A stretch of DNA of 64,000 bases from Opitutales bacterium (GTDB lineage: Bacteria; Verrucomicrobiota; Verrucomicrobiia; Opitutales; UBA953), in NCBI GenBank assembly GCA_017440935.1, contig JAFSAO010000011.1:91743-155742 (forward strand), written 5' to 3'. Below are positions 17,567 to 26,952 of the stretch, one piece after another (position 1 is the stretch's first letter; each line of letters begins with the position of its first letter). The notes below the pieces were generated by a model. The model saw nothing but the letters and a program-made list of their open reading frames with translations. It ran no database searches and was not told the origin of the DNA. The position numbers were made by a program, and so were the translations under genes.

Positions 17567-20287
17567 TTAACCCTTAAGCTTCAGGCTTTCGAGGAGCTTG
17601 GCGACTTCGTCGCGCTTGGCTTGGGTTTCGGCGAGTTGCTTTTTCGCGCCTTCGAGAATGTGCGCGGGCGCTTTGGAGGCGAACGCCGGATTGTTGATTT
17701 TTGCCGTTCCCGCCGCGACAGCCTTGTCAAGTTTTTCCAACTCCTTGGAGAGGCGTTTCGTCTCGGCGGCAACGTCAATCAAGCCTGTTGTGTCGAGCGA
17801 GAGCGTGCCGAGCGGCGTAACCGCCGAGGCTCCGATTCCCTCGGAATTTTCGGACAGGATTTCGATTTCCTTTGCACCGATAAGTGTTTTGAGCTTGGCG
17901 GCGTTGCGTTCGAGCAAAGCTCCCGCGGCAGCGTCTTTGAGCACGAGGCGGAAGAGGCAATCTTTCTTCGTTCCCGCGTTGTTGTGCGATTTAAGAGCGC
18001 GCGCCTGCGTTACAAACTCGCGGATTTGCGCGATGTCATTCACCGCCGTCGCGTCGATTTTCAAGCCGCGTTTTTCCAGCGTTCCCGCGAGCTCGTCAGC
18101 GGAAACGAGTTTTTGCGACTGCAGGAATTCGCCCTCGGGAATGTATCCGAGCAGGTGATACAATTCTTCCGCGATAAACGGCGTGAGCGGTGCGAGGCAA
18201 AGCAGGAATTGGCGCAGGCACAAGTCCTGAATCGCGAGCACGTTCCCGCGCAATTTTTCGTCGGTGAGACGCGTTTTCGCCACTTCGACATACCAATCGC
18301 AGAAATCGTTCCAGAAAAACGCGTAAAGCGCCTGCGTGTAGGCGTTAAATTCGTAGTTCGCAAGCGCATCGGAGCAGCCGCGCACGAGGCGCACGAGCCC
18401 GTCTAAAATCGCGTGGTCGTCGGCATCGCAAAGCTCGGGAACGATACGGGAAACAATCGCTTCGAGCGAGGAATTGTCCGCCATCGGTCCGCTCATTTGG
18501 CGGAAACGCGAGGCATTCCAAAGTTTGTTGCAGAAATTGCGTCCGAGTTCGACGTTCTTTTCGTCAAACAAAACGTCCTGCCCGAGCGGCGCGGAACGCA
18601 TTGTGCCGAAGCGGAGCGCGTCGGCGCCGTAGCGCGCGATGAGGTCGAGCGGGTCGGGCGAATTGCCGAGCGTTTTCGACATTTTTCGCCCGAGTTTGTC
18701 GCGCACGATTCCCGTGAAATACACGTTGCGGAAGGGCATTTCACCGCGCCATTCAAAGCCCGCCATAATCATGCGAGCGACCCAGAAGAAAATGATGTCC
18801 GGGCCGGTAACGAGGTCGCTCGTCGGATAGAATTTTTTCAAAAGTTCCGGCATTTCGGCGTCGGGCGTGTCCATGTCCCAACCCATTGTTGCAAACGGCC
18901 AGAGCCACGAGGAGAACCAGGTGTCGAGCACGTCCGGATCCTGTTCCCAGTTTTCAGCATCGGCGGGCGGAGTAACGTCGCAATAAATTTTCGCGGGATC
19001 GCTCTTGGAATACCACACGGGAATGCGGTGTCCCCACCAAAGTTGGCGGGAAATACACCAGTCCTGCAGGTTGCCCATCCAGTGTTCGTAAACTTTGCTC
19101 CAGCGCTCCGGGTGAAATTTCATTGCGCCGGAAGCCACACATTCGCGGGCGGCGGGAACGCTCGGATATTTCAAAAACCACTGCTCGGAAAGGCGCGGCT
19201 CGATCGGCACTTTCGCGCGTTCGCTGATGCCGACTTTGTTTTCGTAAGGTTCTTCTTTGACGAGCAAACCGAGTTCTCGGAGGAGTTCGACGGATTTATC
19301 GCGCGCCTTGAAGCGTTCCATTCCCGCGAGGTCTTTTCCCGCGAGTGCGTTCATCGTGCCGTCGGGATTCATAATGTCCGTTACTTTGAGATTGTGGCGG
19401 CGACCGATTTCAAAGTCTGTTTTGTCGTGCGCGGGCGTTACTTTGAGCACGCCGGTTCCGAACTCGAATTCGACGGATTCGTCGCCGACAATCGGGATCG
19501 GTTCCTGATTTTCGCACGGGAGCGGGCGAATCGCGTGTTTGCCGATGTATTTTGCGTAGCGCTCGTCCTTAGGATTGACGGCAATTGCGGAGTCGCCCGG
19601 AATCGTTTCGGGGCGCGTCGTCGCAATCGTCAAAAACGTTCCCGGTTCTTCGGCGATTTCGATTTTGAAATAATACAGGAACCCTTTGTGCGGCTCCATG
19701 ATGACTTCTTCGTCGGAGAGCGCCGTGAGCGATGCCGGACACCAGTTCACCATGCGTTTGCCGCGGTAGATGTAGCCTTTTTTGTAAAGGTCGACGAAAA
19801 TTTTCTGGATGCAACGCGAGTAGCGTTCGTCCATCGTGAAGCGTTCCCGCGACCAGTCGCAGGAGCAGCCGAGCTTTTTGAGCTGGTTGATGATGATCCC
19901 GCCTTTTTCTTTTTTCCAATCCCAAACGCGCTCAAGAAACGCTTCGCGACCGAGATCGTAGCGCGTTTTGCCTTCCGCCTTTTTGAGCTGTTTTTCGACC
20001 ATGACCTGCGTGGCGATGCCTGCGTGGTCCGTGCCCGGAAGCCAAAGCACTTCCTTCCCGTCGAGACGCGCCTTGCGCACGAGAATGTCCTGGATCGTGT
20101 TGTTGAGCACGTGCCCCATGTGAAGCACGCCCGTCACGTTCGGCGGCGGAATGACGATAGAATACGCCGGACGGCTTTCGCTTACGCGCGCGGGATCGGC
20201 GGTAAAGCAACCTTTGTCGACCCAGCTTTCATACCAGCGGGATTCGACTTGAGCGGATTCGTAATTCTTCGGAATGTCTTGCGTCAT
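17567..20287 (-). CDS. valS: Valine-tRNA ligase
   Basis: A class I aminoacyl-tRNA synthetase of about 906 residues, charging tRNA-Val in the cytoplasm. The HIGH motif appears as LHMGHVLNN after PPPNVTG, and the KMSKS motif as KMSKTLGNS. The editing (CP1) domain lies between them, and the C-terminal coiled coil found in ValRS is present (about residues 840-900). The ATG at 20287 is preferred over an in-frame TTG at 20308. A long open frame on the opposite strand is a codon-bias shadow. Confidence 0.97.
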   Translation of the reverse strand: MTQDIPKNYESAQVESRWYESWVDKGCFTADPARVSESRPAYSIVIPPPNVTGVLHMGHVLNNTIQDILVRKARLDGKEVLWLPGTDHAGIATQVMVEKQLKKAEGKTRYDLGREAFLERVWDWKKEKGGIIINQLKKLGCSCDWSRERFTMDERYSRCIQKIFVDLYKKGYIYRGKRMVNWCPASLTALSDEEVIMEPHKGFLYYFKIEIAEEPGTFLTIATTRPETIPGDSAIAVNPKDERYAKYIGKHAIRPLPCENQEPIPIVGDESVEFEFGTGVLKVTPAHDKTDFEIGRRHNLKVTDIMNPDGTMNALAGKDLAGMERFKARDKSVELLRELGLLVKEEPYENKVGISERAKVPIEPRLSEQWFLKYPSVPAARECVASGAMKFHPERWSKVYEHWMGNLQDWCISRQLWWGHRIPVWYSKSDPAKIYCDVTPPADAENWEQDPDVLDTWFSSWLWPFATMGWDMDTPDAEMPELLKKFYPTSDLVTGPDIIFFWVARMIMAGFEWRGEMPFRNVYFTGIVRDKLGRKMSKTLGNSPDPLDLIARYGADALRFGTMRSAPLGQDVLFDEKNVELGRNFCNKLWNASRFRQMSGPMADNSSLEAIVSRIVPELCDADDHAILDGLVRLVRGCSDALANYEFNAYTQALYAFFWNDFCDWYVEVAKTRLTDEKLRGNVLAIQDLCLRQFLLCLAPLTPFIAEELYHLLGYIPEGEFLQSQKLVSADELAGTLEKRGLKIDATAVNDIAQIREFVTQARALKSHNNAGTKKDCLFRLVLKDAAAGALLERNAAKLKTLIGAKEIEILSENSEGIGASAVTPLGTLSLDTTGLIDVAAETKRLSKELEKLDKAVAAGTAKINNPAFASKAPAHILEGAKKQLAETQAKRDEVAKLLESLKLKG

Positions 20288-20342
20288 CGTTTTAAAAAGA
20301 AAAATCAAAAAGCGAAAATTAAACGCGTTCCCGCGCGGCTTC

Positions 20343-20390
20343 GCAAATTGAAATTTAGCGAAGCGTTGGCTTCGCTAAATTTCAATTTGC
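20343..20390. repeat. Large intergenic palindrome, 22-bp perfect stem
   Basis: Two perfectly complementary 22-base arms (20343-20364 and 20369-20390) surround a GTTG loop. The arms begin GCAAATTGAAATTT, a word that recurs at 56106-56119 and 63840-63873. The iterated word GTTCCCGC/GCGGGAAC flanks the palindrome on both sides. It sits between divergent valS and the next gene, just upstream of the latter. Confidence 0.85.
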
Positions 20391-20414
20391 GGGAACGAAG
20401 TAAAAGGCGTTAAC

Positions 20415-21170
20415 TTGGCGAAAAGAGAAGCCGTGGGATTTTTTACGCGAAAAATAAAGTTTATTTTGTTCCTGCTTGCGATGTTGGTTTCCGCCGGCAT
20501 CGGCGTATTTTTCACGTTAAAATTTTCTGCGGGAACGGATGTCGGCGATATGCTCGTGCAGCGCAAAATTCAGGATCGCGTTTCCGAAAAAATTTCCCGT
20601 ATTCGCGCCACGCAGGGCGACATTCTTGAGCTCGCCGTGTTGGAATCGGTGCTGACGTTTGAGCAGGAGGACGTTTGGCAAAATGTTCCCGCCGGATTGG
20701 GAAAATCCGTCTCGCGTGCGGAAATCCCCGCCGTTTTTCGCTTTTTTGTCAAAATTTCCGAACCGATTTCCGTGAGCGCACACGAGAACGGAGATGAGAT
20801 CGTCTGCACGGTAACGGCACCGAAATTGCGTCCGGTTTTGCCCGTGGCTTTTGATACTTCGCGTGCCGTTTGGACGCGCGACATCGGTTTCCTCCGGTTC
20901 AATCGCGAAGAAATGACTGATGAACTTCAGAAAAAAATCTCGATGCGCCTCGTGATTTCGGCAAAAAACCACGCGCGCTCCGCTGCCGTGCGCGATGCCG
21001 CACGCAAATCTTTTGAAAAATTCGTCACGAAATGGCTGGACGATATTCGCGAACTGCGGGAACGCCCGAATACGCGCCTTACCGTTAAAATTCTTTTCGC
21101 GGACGAAGTCCCGCCGCCGGAGGAAAAATCTTTTCCGGCACCCGAACCTTCCGTTCCCGTAACTCTTTGA
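20415..21170 (+). CDS. Membrane-anchored protein, DUF4230-like
   Basis: The 251-residue protein begins with TTG and has one N-terminal membrane helix (about residues 14-34). The rest is predicted extracytoplasmic and ends in a Pro/Glu-rich tail. The middle (ILELAVLES, then a strand-rich part and a late helix ending SFEKFVTKW) resembles DUF4230 proteins of unknown role; this assignment is tentative. It is closely followed by nadK (3-base gap) and rnhB, so the three are probably one operon. The TTG start has no clear ribosome binding site; the palindrome above lies just upstream. Confidence 0.7.
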   Translation: MAKREAVGFFTRKIKFILFLLAMLVSAGIGVFFTLKFSAGTDVGDMLVQRKIQDRVSEKISRIRATQGDILELAVLESVLTFEQEDVWQNVPAGLGKSVSRAEIPAVFRFFVKISEPISVSAHENGDEIVCTVTAPKLRPVLPVAFDTSRAVWTRDIGFLRFNREEMTDELQKKISMRLVISAKNHARSAAVRDAARKSFEKFVTKWLDDIRELRERPNTRLTVKILFADEVPPPEEKSFPAPEPSVPVTL

Positions 21171-21173
21171 CCG

Positions 21174-22001
21174 ATGCAAATCCGTAAACTTGCCATTCTT
21201 TGGAACGCCGAAAAAGACGGCGCGGAAAGTTGCGCGCACGCCGTTGCCGCCGCCGCCGAAAAACTCGGCTCGGAAGTCGTCCTCACTTCGGCGCATCCCG
21301 TTCCCGTGTCGTTTCTGGAAAATGCGGACGCGTGCTGCGTGATCGGAGGAGACGGCACAATTCTCGGAGCGGTGGAAAGTGCGGCGGCGCACGCCGTTCC
21401 GATTTTCGGCATCAATCGCGGCAAACTCGGATACCTCGCGAATTACGCGGCGGAAGATTTGCCGCAATGCGTGGAAGATGTTTTTTCGGGGCGTTTTCGC
21501 AAAGTCCCGCACCGGCTTTTGGAATGTCGCTTCCCGGGTGATTTTGCGGGAATGCGCCGATTCGCGCTGAACGACATCGTTATTAAGGCTTGGGAAAATT
21601 TCAAAATGACGGCGTTGCGTGTCGACTCTCCCGATTACGGTCATGTCAACACCTACCACGGCGACGGGCTGATTCTTACGACGAGCACCGGCTCCACGGC
21701 ATACAGCCTCGGCGCGGGCGGACCGCTGATTCATTCCGACGCGGACGTTTTTGCGCTGAATCCGATTTGCCCGCACACGCTTTCCAACCGCACGTTGGTT
21801 TTGCCGCGTAGCATGGAAATCGAAATCCGCAACGAATCCCCGAACGTTCCCGTGGGGATTTCCATCGACGGACGCACCCCGATTGCGGGCGATTCCGCGT
21901 TCCCGCTGAGCATTCGCCTTTCCGAAACGCATCTGGACATTCTCCAACCGGAAGGACTTTCGGAGTTTGATATTTTGAGAAAAAAACTGCGCTGGGTGTA
22001 A
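21174..22001 (+). CDS. nadK: NAD kinase
   Basis: The 275-residue enzyme makes NADP from NAD and ATP. The catalytic GGDGT loop (CCVIGGDGTILGA), the FGINRGKLGYL segment and the NAD-binding TSTGSTAYSLGAGGP are all present, and the length is normal for PpnK. It lies three bases after the DUF4230-like gene and 12 bases before rnhB, so it is translated as part of that operon. Confidence 0.96.
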   Translation: MQIRKLAILWNAEKDGAESCAHAVAAAAEKLGSEVVLTSAHPVPVSFLENADACCVIGGDGTILGAVESAAAHAVPIFGINRGKLGYLANYAAEDLPQCVEDVFSGRFRKVPHRLLECRFPGDFAGMRRFALNDIVIKAWENFKMTALRVDSPDYGHVNTYHGDGLILTTSTGSTAYSLGAGGPLIHSDADVFALNPICPHTLSNRTLVLPRSMEIEIRNESPNVPVGISIDGRTPIAGDSAFPLSIRLSETHLDILQPEGLSEFDILRKKLRWV

Positions 22002-22013
22002 CAAGTTTTTCCG

Positions 22014-22808
22014 ATGGCGAGCCTTTTCCAGTTTGATAAAAACCGCTTGGCGGACGGCGCGCCGGGCGTTGTCGGCGTGGACGAAGCCGGGCGCGGCTGT
22101 TTCGCGGGGCCGGTTGTTGCGGGTGCGGTTTGGGTGCGGCGTGCTTTTTACGAAAATTCCACGCCGATTAAGCGCGGAAAATTTATCAACGACTCCAAAC
22201 AGATTTCTCCAGAAACGCGTGAAGAAATTTTCGCGTTGGTTGAATACTGGGAACGGCGCGGCGAACTCGTTTTTTCTGCGGGAACGGCGACTGTGCGCGA
22301 AATCGACGCGCTCAACATTCTCGGCGCATCGCGGCTCGCGATGCAGCGCGCCGTGGAAGGCATTTTGGCAAAACTTCCCGCGGGAACGCCGTGTCCGTTT
22401 GCCACGGCGGGAACGGACGACGCGCCGCTGTTCGACCGGGGTATCGCGTTCCCGCCGATGTTGGTGGACGGGCGGCCGCTCACGCCTTTTGTTTGGAGGC
22501 ACGAGGCGATTGTGAAGGGCGACGCCACAAGCCTTGCTGTTGCGCTCGCGTCGATTGTCGCCAAAGTTTCCCGAGACCGCATGATGGTTGCGCTCGACGG
22601 CGAATTTCCCGGCTACGGTTTCCGCGAACACAAAGGCTACGGCACGCCCGTGCATATTGCGGCGATTCGTTCCCGCGGAATTACGCCGCAGCACCGGCTG
22701 AAATTTTTGCGCAATCTCGCCGCGCAGTCACCGGACGGAATTCCCGGATTGGAGGATTTGCTCCCGCGCGAAGACGCCGAGCCCGCGCAAAGCGAATTTT
22801 CGTTTTAA
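22014..22808 (+). CDS. rnhB: Ribonuclease HII
   Basis: The 264-residue enzyme nicks RNA-DNA hybrids and removes misincorporated ribonucleotides. The N-terminal VDEAGRGCFAGPVV holds two catalytic acids, NDSKQISPETRE is the second motif, and ATSLAVALASIVAKVSRDRMM holds the next conserved part. It is somewhat longer than E. coli RnhB (198) because of extra sequence around residues 115-150. It is last in the presumed operon with nadK. Confidence 0.95.
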   Translation: MASLFQFDKNRLADGAPGVVGVDEAGRGCFAGPVVAGAVWVRRAFYENSTPIKRGKFINDSKQISPETREEIFALVEYWERRGELVFSAGTATVREIDALNILGASRLAMQRAVEGILAKLPAGTPCPFATAGTDDAPLFDRGIAFPPMLVDGRPLTPFVWRHEAIVKGDATSLAVALASIVAKVSRDRMMVALDGEFPGYGFREHKGYGTPVHIAAIRSRGITPQHRLKFLRNLAAQSPDGIPGLEDLLPREDAEPAQSEFSF

Positions 22809-22929
22809 GCCTCACTCCGGCGTGTTTTCCCGTTCCCGCGGGCGGGAGTGTGAATAGTTTTTCGGAATAAAACCTTGAAAGGATTCCCGCAAAATCGTTT
22901 CTTTTTTGCAGAGGAAAATTTTCTTAAAA

Positions 22930-23778
22930 ATGTCGAATATTTCAGTTCATTTCTTGGCAAATTCGCGCTCTATCATGTGGTACTGGGAGCAGTGCGACGA
23001 GGCGGCGAAAATCGTTGTCGGAATCCTCATTGTTTTCTCGATTTGGTCGCTGACGACGATTTGGCAAAAATTTGTCGATTTGCGTGCGTTGCGCAAAGGG
23101 AATTTGGCGTTTGAAACGCAAATTCACCGCGAAGAGCGGCTGACGGAAATCGGAACCTTGCCTGCTGCGGGAACGTCGCCTGCGCCGTATGCGCAGGTGC
23201 TTGATGCCGCGCTCCGCGCCCTGCGTCAGCACCGCGGAAAAATTTCCGGCGAAAGCGACGTGCGCGTTTGCATGGGGCACGTCGAAAATTCCGTCCAGCG
23301 CGCCATCGGGCGCATTACGGCGCGCTACGAAAAAGGCATGATTCCGCTGAGCACGTTTATTTCCGGCGGTCCGTTTCTCGGGCTTCTCGGCACGGTTTGG
23401 GGTGTCATGGTGACATTCGGCGCATTGACGGAAAAAGCCTCAATCGCGGAGCTCGCTCCCGGCGTTTCCGGTGCGCTCGTTGCGACGACGGCGGGGCTTC
23501 TTCTCGCGATTCCCGCTTCGTTTGCTTATAACTGGGCTCTCGGACTGACGCGACAGTTGGGAACCGAGCTGGACAACTTCGCTTCTGCCGTCGCCGACCA
23601 AATCGAAATCGAACTTTTGGAAGATTTGCGCGACCGTCGGAAAAAGCCGGACGACGTTCCCGCGCGTCCCGCTCCCGTCGGTGTAAATCCTTTCCTGCGT
23701 GATGAAGATGCGGACGCGGATGCCGATGACGTTTCCGAGTCCGGCACGCTTCCGCGTTCCCGCCCCTCGTGGGAATAA
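22930..23778 (+). CDS. exbB: ExbB/TolQ/MotA-family proton channel protein
   Basis: About 282 residues from ATG at 22930 (GAGG lies upstream); a TTG at 22906 is less likely. Three membrane segments are seen: near the N-terminus (about 25-45) and a pair near 140-190 containing SGGPFLGLLGTVWGVMVTF and VSGALVATTAGLLLAIPASFAYN, the family signature. With ExbD it forms the inner-membrane motor that uses the proton gradient to drive TonB. It heads the exbB-exbD-tonB operon. Confidence 0.93.
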   Translation: MSNISVHFLANSRSIMWYWEQCDEAAKIVVGILIVFSIWSLTTIWQKFVDLRALRKGNLAFETQIHREERLTEIGTLPAAGTSPAPYAQVLDAALRALRQHRGKISGESDVRVCMGHVENSVQRAIGRITARYEKGMIPLSTFISGGPFLGLLGTVWGVMVTFGALTEKASIAELAPGVSGALVATTAGLLLAIPASFAYNWALGLTRQLGTELDNFASAVADQIEIELLEDLRDRRKKPDDVPARPAPVGVNPFLRDEDADADADDVSESGTLPRSRPSWE

Positions 23779-23802
23779 TTGTTTTCCGGAGAAAAATTTT
23801 CC

Positions 23803-24246
23803 ATGGCACGCAATTTTTCAAGACGGCACAAAATGACGCCGATGTCGGAGATCAATGTGACTCCGCTCCTCGACTTGTGCTTTTGTCTGCTGATTATTTT
23901 CATGATTGCGACGCCCGTGCTTGAGCAGACAACGCGTATCGAGCTGCCCGCCGCTTCGGCAAAAGCCGGCGCTCCCGCTTCGGCGGATACGAAATACCGC
24001 TTTGTCGCCATCGACCGCCACGGAGCGTATCATTTGGACGATGCCGCCGTTTCTTCGGAAAATCTGCTCTCCGCGTTTGCCGATATCGCGCGTCTTCCTG
24101 CCGACGAACAGCCGATTGTGCGTATTCGCGCCGACGGGCAGCTCGAATATCAGAAAGTCGTTGCGGTTTTTGATATGGCGAAAAAACAGGGATTGACCAA
24201 AGTCGCCATCGATACGGAAGTTGACCAAGGAGGCGCCGCGAAATGA
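23803..24246 (+). CDS. exbD: ExbD/TolR-family biopolymer transport protein
   Basis: The 147-residue protein has a short cytoplasmic start, then MSEINVTPLLDLCFCLLIIFMI, the single membrane helix bearing the essential aspartate of ExbD/TolR. A periplasmic domain follows. The start at ATG 23803 fits this topology better than the upstream TTG. It shares four bases (ATGA) with the TonB-like gene, which suggests coupled translation. Confidence 0.94.
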   Translation: MARNFSRRHKMTPMSEINVTPLLDLCFCLLIIFMIATPVLEQTTRIELPAASAKAGAPASADTKYRFVAIDRHGAYHLDDAAVSSENLLSAFADIARLPADEQPIVRIRADGQLEYQKVVAVFDMAKKQGLTKVAIDTEVDQGGAAK

Positions 24247-25205
24247 ACAGCGGCTTCAAAGGCGCGATTTTTTCCTGTGCGTTGCACGGTGCGGCATTTG
24301 CGGCACTGATTTTCTTTTCTGCGCAAACGCAGGGAAACGACGTGGTTTCCGCGTCGGATCCCCTTTTGGCAATGTTTGCCGACGAAAATGCCGACCCGAC
24401 GAAGTCCGCCGGATTAGTCGGCGAAGAACTCGGGCTCGCCGAAGGTTCGACCGACGGGAACACGTTGGAAAATCCGGATTTTTCGGACGAGCTTGAAGCG
24501 CTCAACGACGCAGCGGAAGAGGCTTTGGAAAAACCTCTGCCCGAACCGGAACCGGAGCCCGTTCCCGCAGAGCCTTCGCCTGCTGTTGCAACGCCCGAAC
24601 CCGCAAAACCCGTTCCCGCCGAGACGAAGACCCCGGCGCCGGAAAAAACTAAACCCGAGGTTAAAAAACCGGCACCGAAAAAGCCTGCACCCAAGCCGAA
24701 GAACACGACTTCGGGCGGCAAAAAAATGTCGTTGGAAGAATTTCGCAAACAGAACAAACCGAAACAGCCGAAAAAGCCCGGAAGCGGAAAGAAATCGGGT
24801 TCCGGAAAGAGGACGACGGCGAAGATTGATCTTTCTAAGGTGACGTCCGGCGGAAAGCGTTTCGGCGTTCCCGGCGGCACCGGCGGGAACGGAGGCGAGG
24901 GCGGTCGCGCCGTGGCTTCCGCGCAGCAGGTTTACGCGTCCGAAGTCGCGCAAAAGCTCGCGACGCATTTGGACAACGTGTTGGAGCAACAGCCGCTGAC
25001 GCTCGAATTTGCCGTTTCCGTGGAAGTGCGGCTTCAGGCGGACGCCTCCGGAAATATTCGCTTGCTCGAAGTGATCGGAAACAACGACGCACAAGTGCGG
25101 GAGCGCGTCGCAAAAGCTGTTTCCCGCATCGGGAAATTCCGCAAACCGCCGGAAGGGCGCGCGTTTTCGATTTCGCTCCCGAACGTCGTCATTCGTCCGC
25201 AGTAA
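24243..25205 (+). CDS. TonB-like energy transducer
   Basis: The 320-residue protein has an N-terminal membrane anchor (about residues 7-27) and a long Pro/Lys/Glu-rich linker (about 95-200) able to cross the periplasm. A Gly-rich hinge comes next, then a C-terminal domain (about 220-320) with the TonB/TolA pattern: a helix, then VSVEVRLQADASGNIRLLEVIGNNDAQVRERVAKAV. It would transmit force from ExbB/ExbD to outer-membrane receptors. TolA is an alternative; no tolB or pal is adjacent, so TonB is preferred. Confidence 0.85.
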   Translation: MNSGFKGAIFSCALHGAAFAALIFFSAQTQGNDVVSASDPLLAMFADENADPTKSAGLVGEELGLAEGSTDGNTLENPDFSDELEALNDAAEEALEKPLPEPEPEPVPAEPSPAVATPEPAKPVPAETKTPAPEKTKPEVKKPAPKKPAPKPKNTTSGGKKMSLEEFRKQNKPKQPKKPGSGKKSGSGKRTTAKIDLSKVTSGGKRFGVPGGTGGNGGEGGRAVASAQQVYASEVAQKLATHLDNVLEQQPLTLEFAVSVEVRLQADASGNIRLLEVIGNNDAQVRERVAKAVSRIGKFRKPPEGRAFSISLPNVVIRPQ

Positions 25206-25211
25206 TTTACC

Positions 25212-26420
25212 ATGCTTTTTGATGTCGAAAAAATTCGTTCCGAGTTCCCGTTGTTGCGCGGGAACGCGAAACTCGTGTATCTCGACAGCGCGGCGACGGC
25301 GCAAAAGCCGCAATGTGTCATTGATGCCGTTTCCGAATTTTACGCGCGCGACAATGCCAATATCCATCGCGGGCTCTATCGCTTGAGCCAAACGGCGACG
25401 ACGGCGTTTGAGCGCGCGCGGGAACGCGTTGCGAAATTTCTTAACGCGCGCGAATCCCGCGAGTGCGTGTTTACGCGCGGCGCGACGGAAGCGATTAACC
25501 TCGTCGCGGCGAGTTGGGGCGGTGCAAATTTGCGCGAGGGAGACGAAATTTTGCTCACGGAAATGGAGCACCACGCCAATATCGTTCCATGGCAGGCAAT
25601 TGCCGAACGCACGGGCGCAAAAATTGTCGTCGCTCCGATTTTTGACGACGGTTCGCTTGACGTTCCCGCGATGAAAAATCTCATTTCGGAAAAGACGAAA
25701 ATCGTCGGAATCACGCAAACGTCCAACGCGCTCGGCACCGTTAATCCCGTGGCGGAGATTTGCGCCGCCGCTCACACCGCCGGAGCGCTCGTCCTTGTCG
25801 ATGCCGCGCAATCTGCCGCTCACTTCGCCGTGGACGTGCAGGCAATCGGTTGCGATTTTCTCGTTTTTTCCGGACACAAAATTTGCGGACCGACGGGAAT
25901 CGGTGTGCTTTACGCGCGCGCGGAAATTTTGGAAAAAATGCCGCCCTACCAGTTTGGCGGAGACATGATTGACGTTGTTGATTTCGCGGGAACGACGTTT
26001 CGCGGGATTCCCGGGCGCTTCGAGGCGGGAACGCCGAATATCGCCGGCGCTGTCGGGCTCGGCGCGGCGCTCGATTACGTTTCCGCGTTGCGTCCGCACG
26101 CGCAAGCGCATGAATCGGCGCTTTTGAGCTACGCGACGGAAAAACTTTGCACGGAGCTTCCGGAAATCCGGATTTTCGGCACGGCGAAGGAAAAAGCGTC
26201 CGTGATTTCGTTTCATCTTGGTGATATCCATCCGAGCGATGTCGGAATGTTGCTCGATACGTTCGGCGTTGCCGTGCGCGTGGGGCATCATTGCGCGATG
26301 CCGCTGATGAAGCGCCTCGGAATTACGGGAACGGTTCGTGCCTCGTTCGCTTTTTATAATACGTTTGAAGAAGCGGATCGCTTCGTTGCCGCATTGAAAA
26401 AAGTTCGCGGGATGTTTTGA
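25212..26420 (+). CDS. sufS: Cysteine desulfurase, SufS type
   Basis: The 402-residue PLP enzyme releases sulfur from cysteine for Fe-S cluster assembly. It has the SufS start (VYLDSAATAQKP, NANIHRGLYRLSQ) and TEMEHHANIVPWQ. The lysine that binds PLP is in SGHKICGPTGIG, and the active-site cysteine C361 is in RVGHHCAMPLM. No sufBCD or sufE lies next to it. It starts six bases after tonB and may be read from the same transcript. Confidence 0.95.
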   Translation: MLFDVEKIRSEFPLLRGNAKLVYLDSAATAQKPQCVIDAVSEFYARDNANIHRGLYRLSQTATTAFERARERVAKFLNARESRECVFTRGATEAINLVAASWGGANLREGDEILLTEMEHHANIVPWQAIAERTGAKIVVAPIFDDGSLDVPAMKNLISEKTKIVGITQTSNALGTVNPVAEICAAAHTAGALVLVDAAQSAAHFAVDVQAIGCDFLVFSGHKICGPTGIGVLYARAEILEKMPPYQFGGDMIDVVDFAGTTFRGIPGRFEAGTPNIAGAVGLGAALDYVSALRPHAQAHESALLSYATEKLCTELPEIRIFGTAKEKASVISFHLGDIHPSDVGMLLDTFGVAVRVGHHCAMPLMKRLGITGTVRASFAFYNTFEEADRFVAALKKVRGMF

Positions 26421-26424
26421 GCCC

Positions 26425-26952
26425 GTGCCGGATTTTATGGCGGTTTTTACGAAAATCCGGACTTTTTGCGGAGAGTTATTCCTCGAATCCGACGGCGTTT
26501 CGCTCGTGCGCGTGGCGTTTTTCGAGCCCGAAGGTTTTACGGAATCCGGGGAAAATTGTCCGGTACTTCGCATCGCGCGGGCGCAATTTGCGGAATATTT
26601 CGCGGGAACGCGGAAGCAATTTGATTTGCCGATTGTGTGCACGGGAACTTTTTTTCGGGAAAAAGTTTGGGCGGCATTGCGGGAAATTCCCTACGGCGAA
26701 ACGCGAACTTACGGCGAAATTGCGAAAATAATCTGCTCTCCCGGGGCGAGCCGTGCTGTCGGCGCGGCAAATCACGTCAATCCGCTTCCGATTGTCGTGC
26801 CGTGCCACCGCGTTGTCGGTGCTCACGGAAAACTTTCCGGCTACGCGGGCGGCACGGAAATGAAACGCGCTTTGCTAGAACACGAGCGGCATTTTTCCCG
26901 TTGCGGAGAGTGCGGGGCGGAGTATCATTGCGGGCATGGATTATCTTTATGA
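26425..26952 (+). CDS. ogt: Methylated-DNA-protein-cysteine methyltransferase
   Basis: The 175-residue suicide repair protein moves alkyl groups from O6-guanine to its own cysteine. The DNA-binding helix-turn-helix with IPYGETRTYGEIAK and SRAVGAANHVNP precedes the active site IVVPCHRVVG (C127). The start is GTG at 26425; ATG at 26437 is possible. The gene lies four bases after sufS and overlaps pyrD by 17 bases. Confidence 0.95.
   Translation: MPDFMAVFTKIRTFCGELFLESDGVSLVRVAFFEPEGFTESGENCPVLRIARAQFAEYFAGTRKQFDLPIVCTGTFFREKVWAALREIPYGETRTYGEIAKIICSPGASRAVGAANHVNPLPIVVPCHRVVGAHGKLSGYAGGTEMKRALLEHERHFSRCGECGAEYHCGHGLSL

Noticed and set aside
18413..20413. Long open frame opposite valS (about 666 codons)
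   Set aside because: valS is certain on the minus strand; the shadow has no family features and an implausible composition.
20517..22694. Minus-strand frame of about 725 codons opposite nadK and rnhB
   Set aside because: Both plus-strand genes are well supported enzymes; the antisense product has no recognisable motif.
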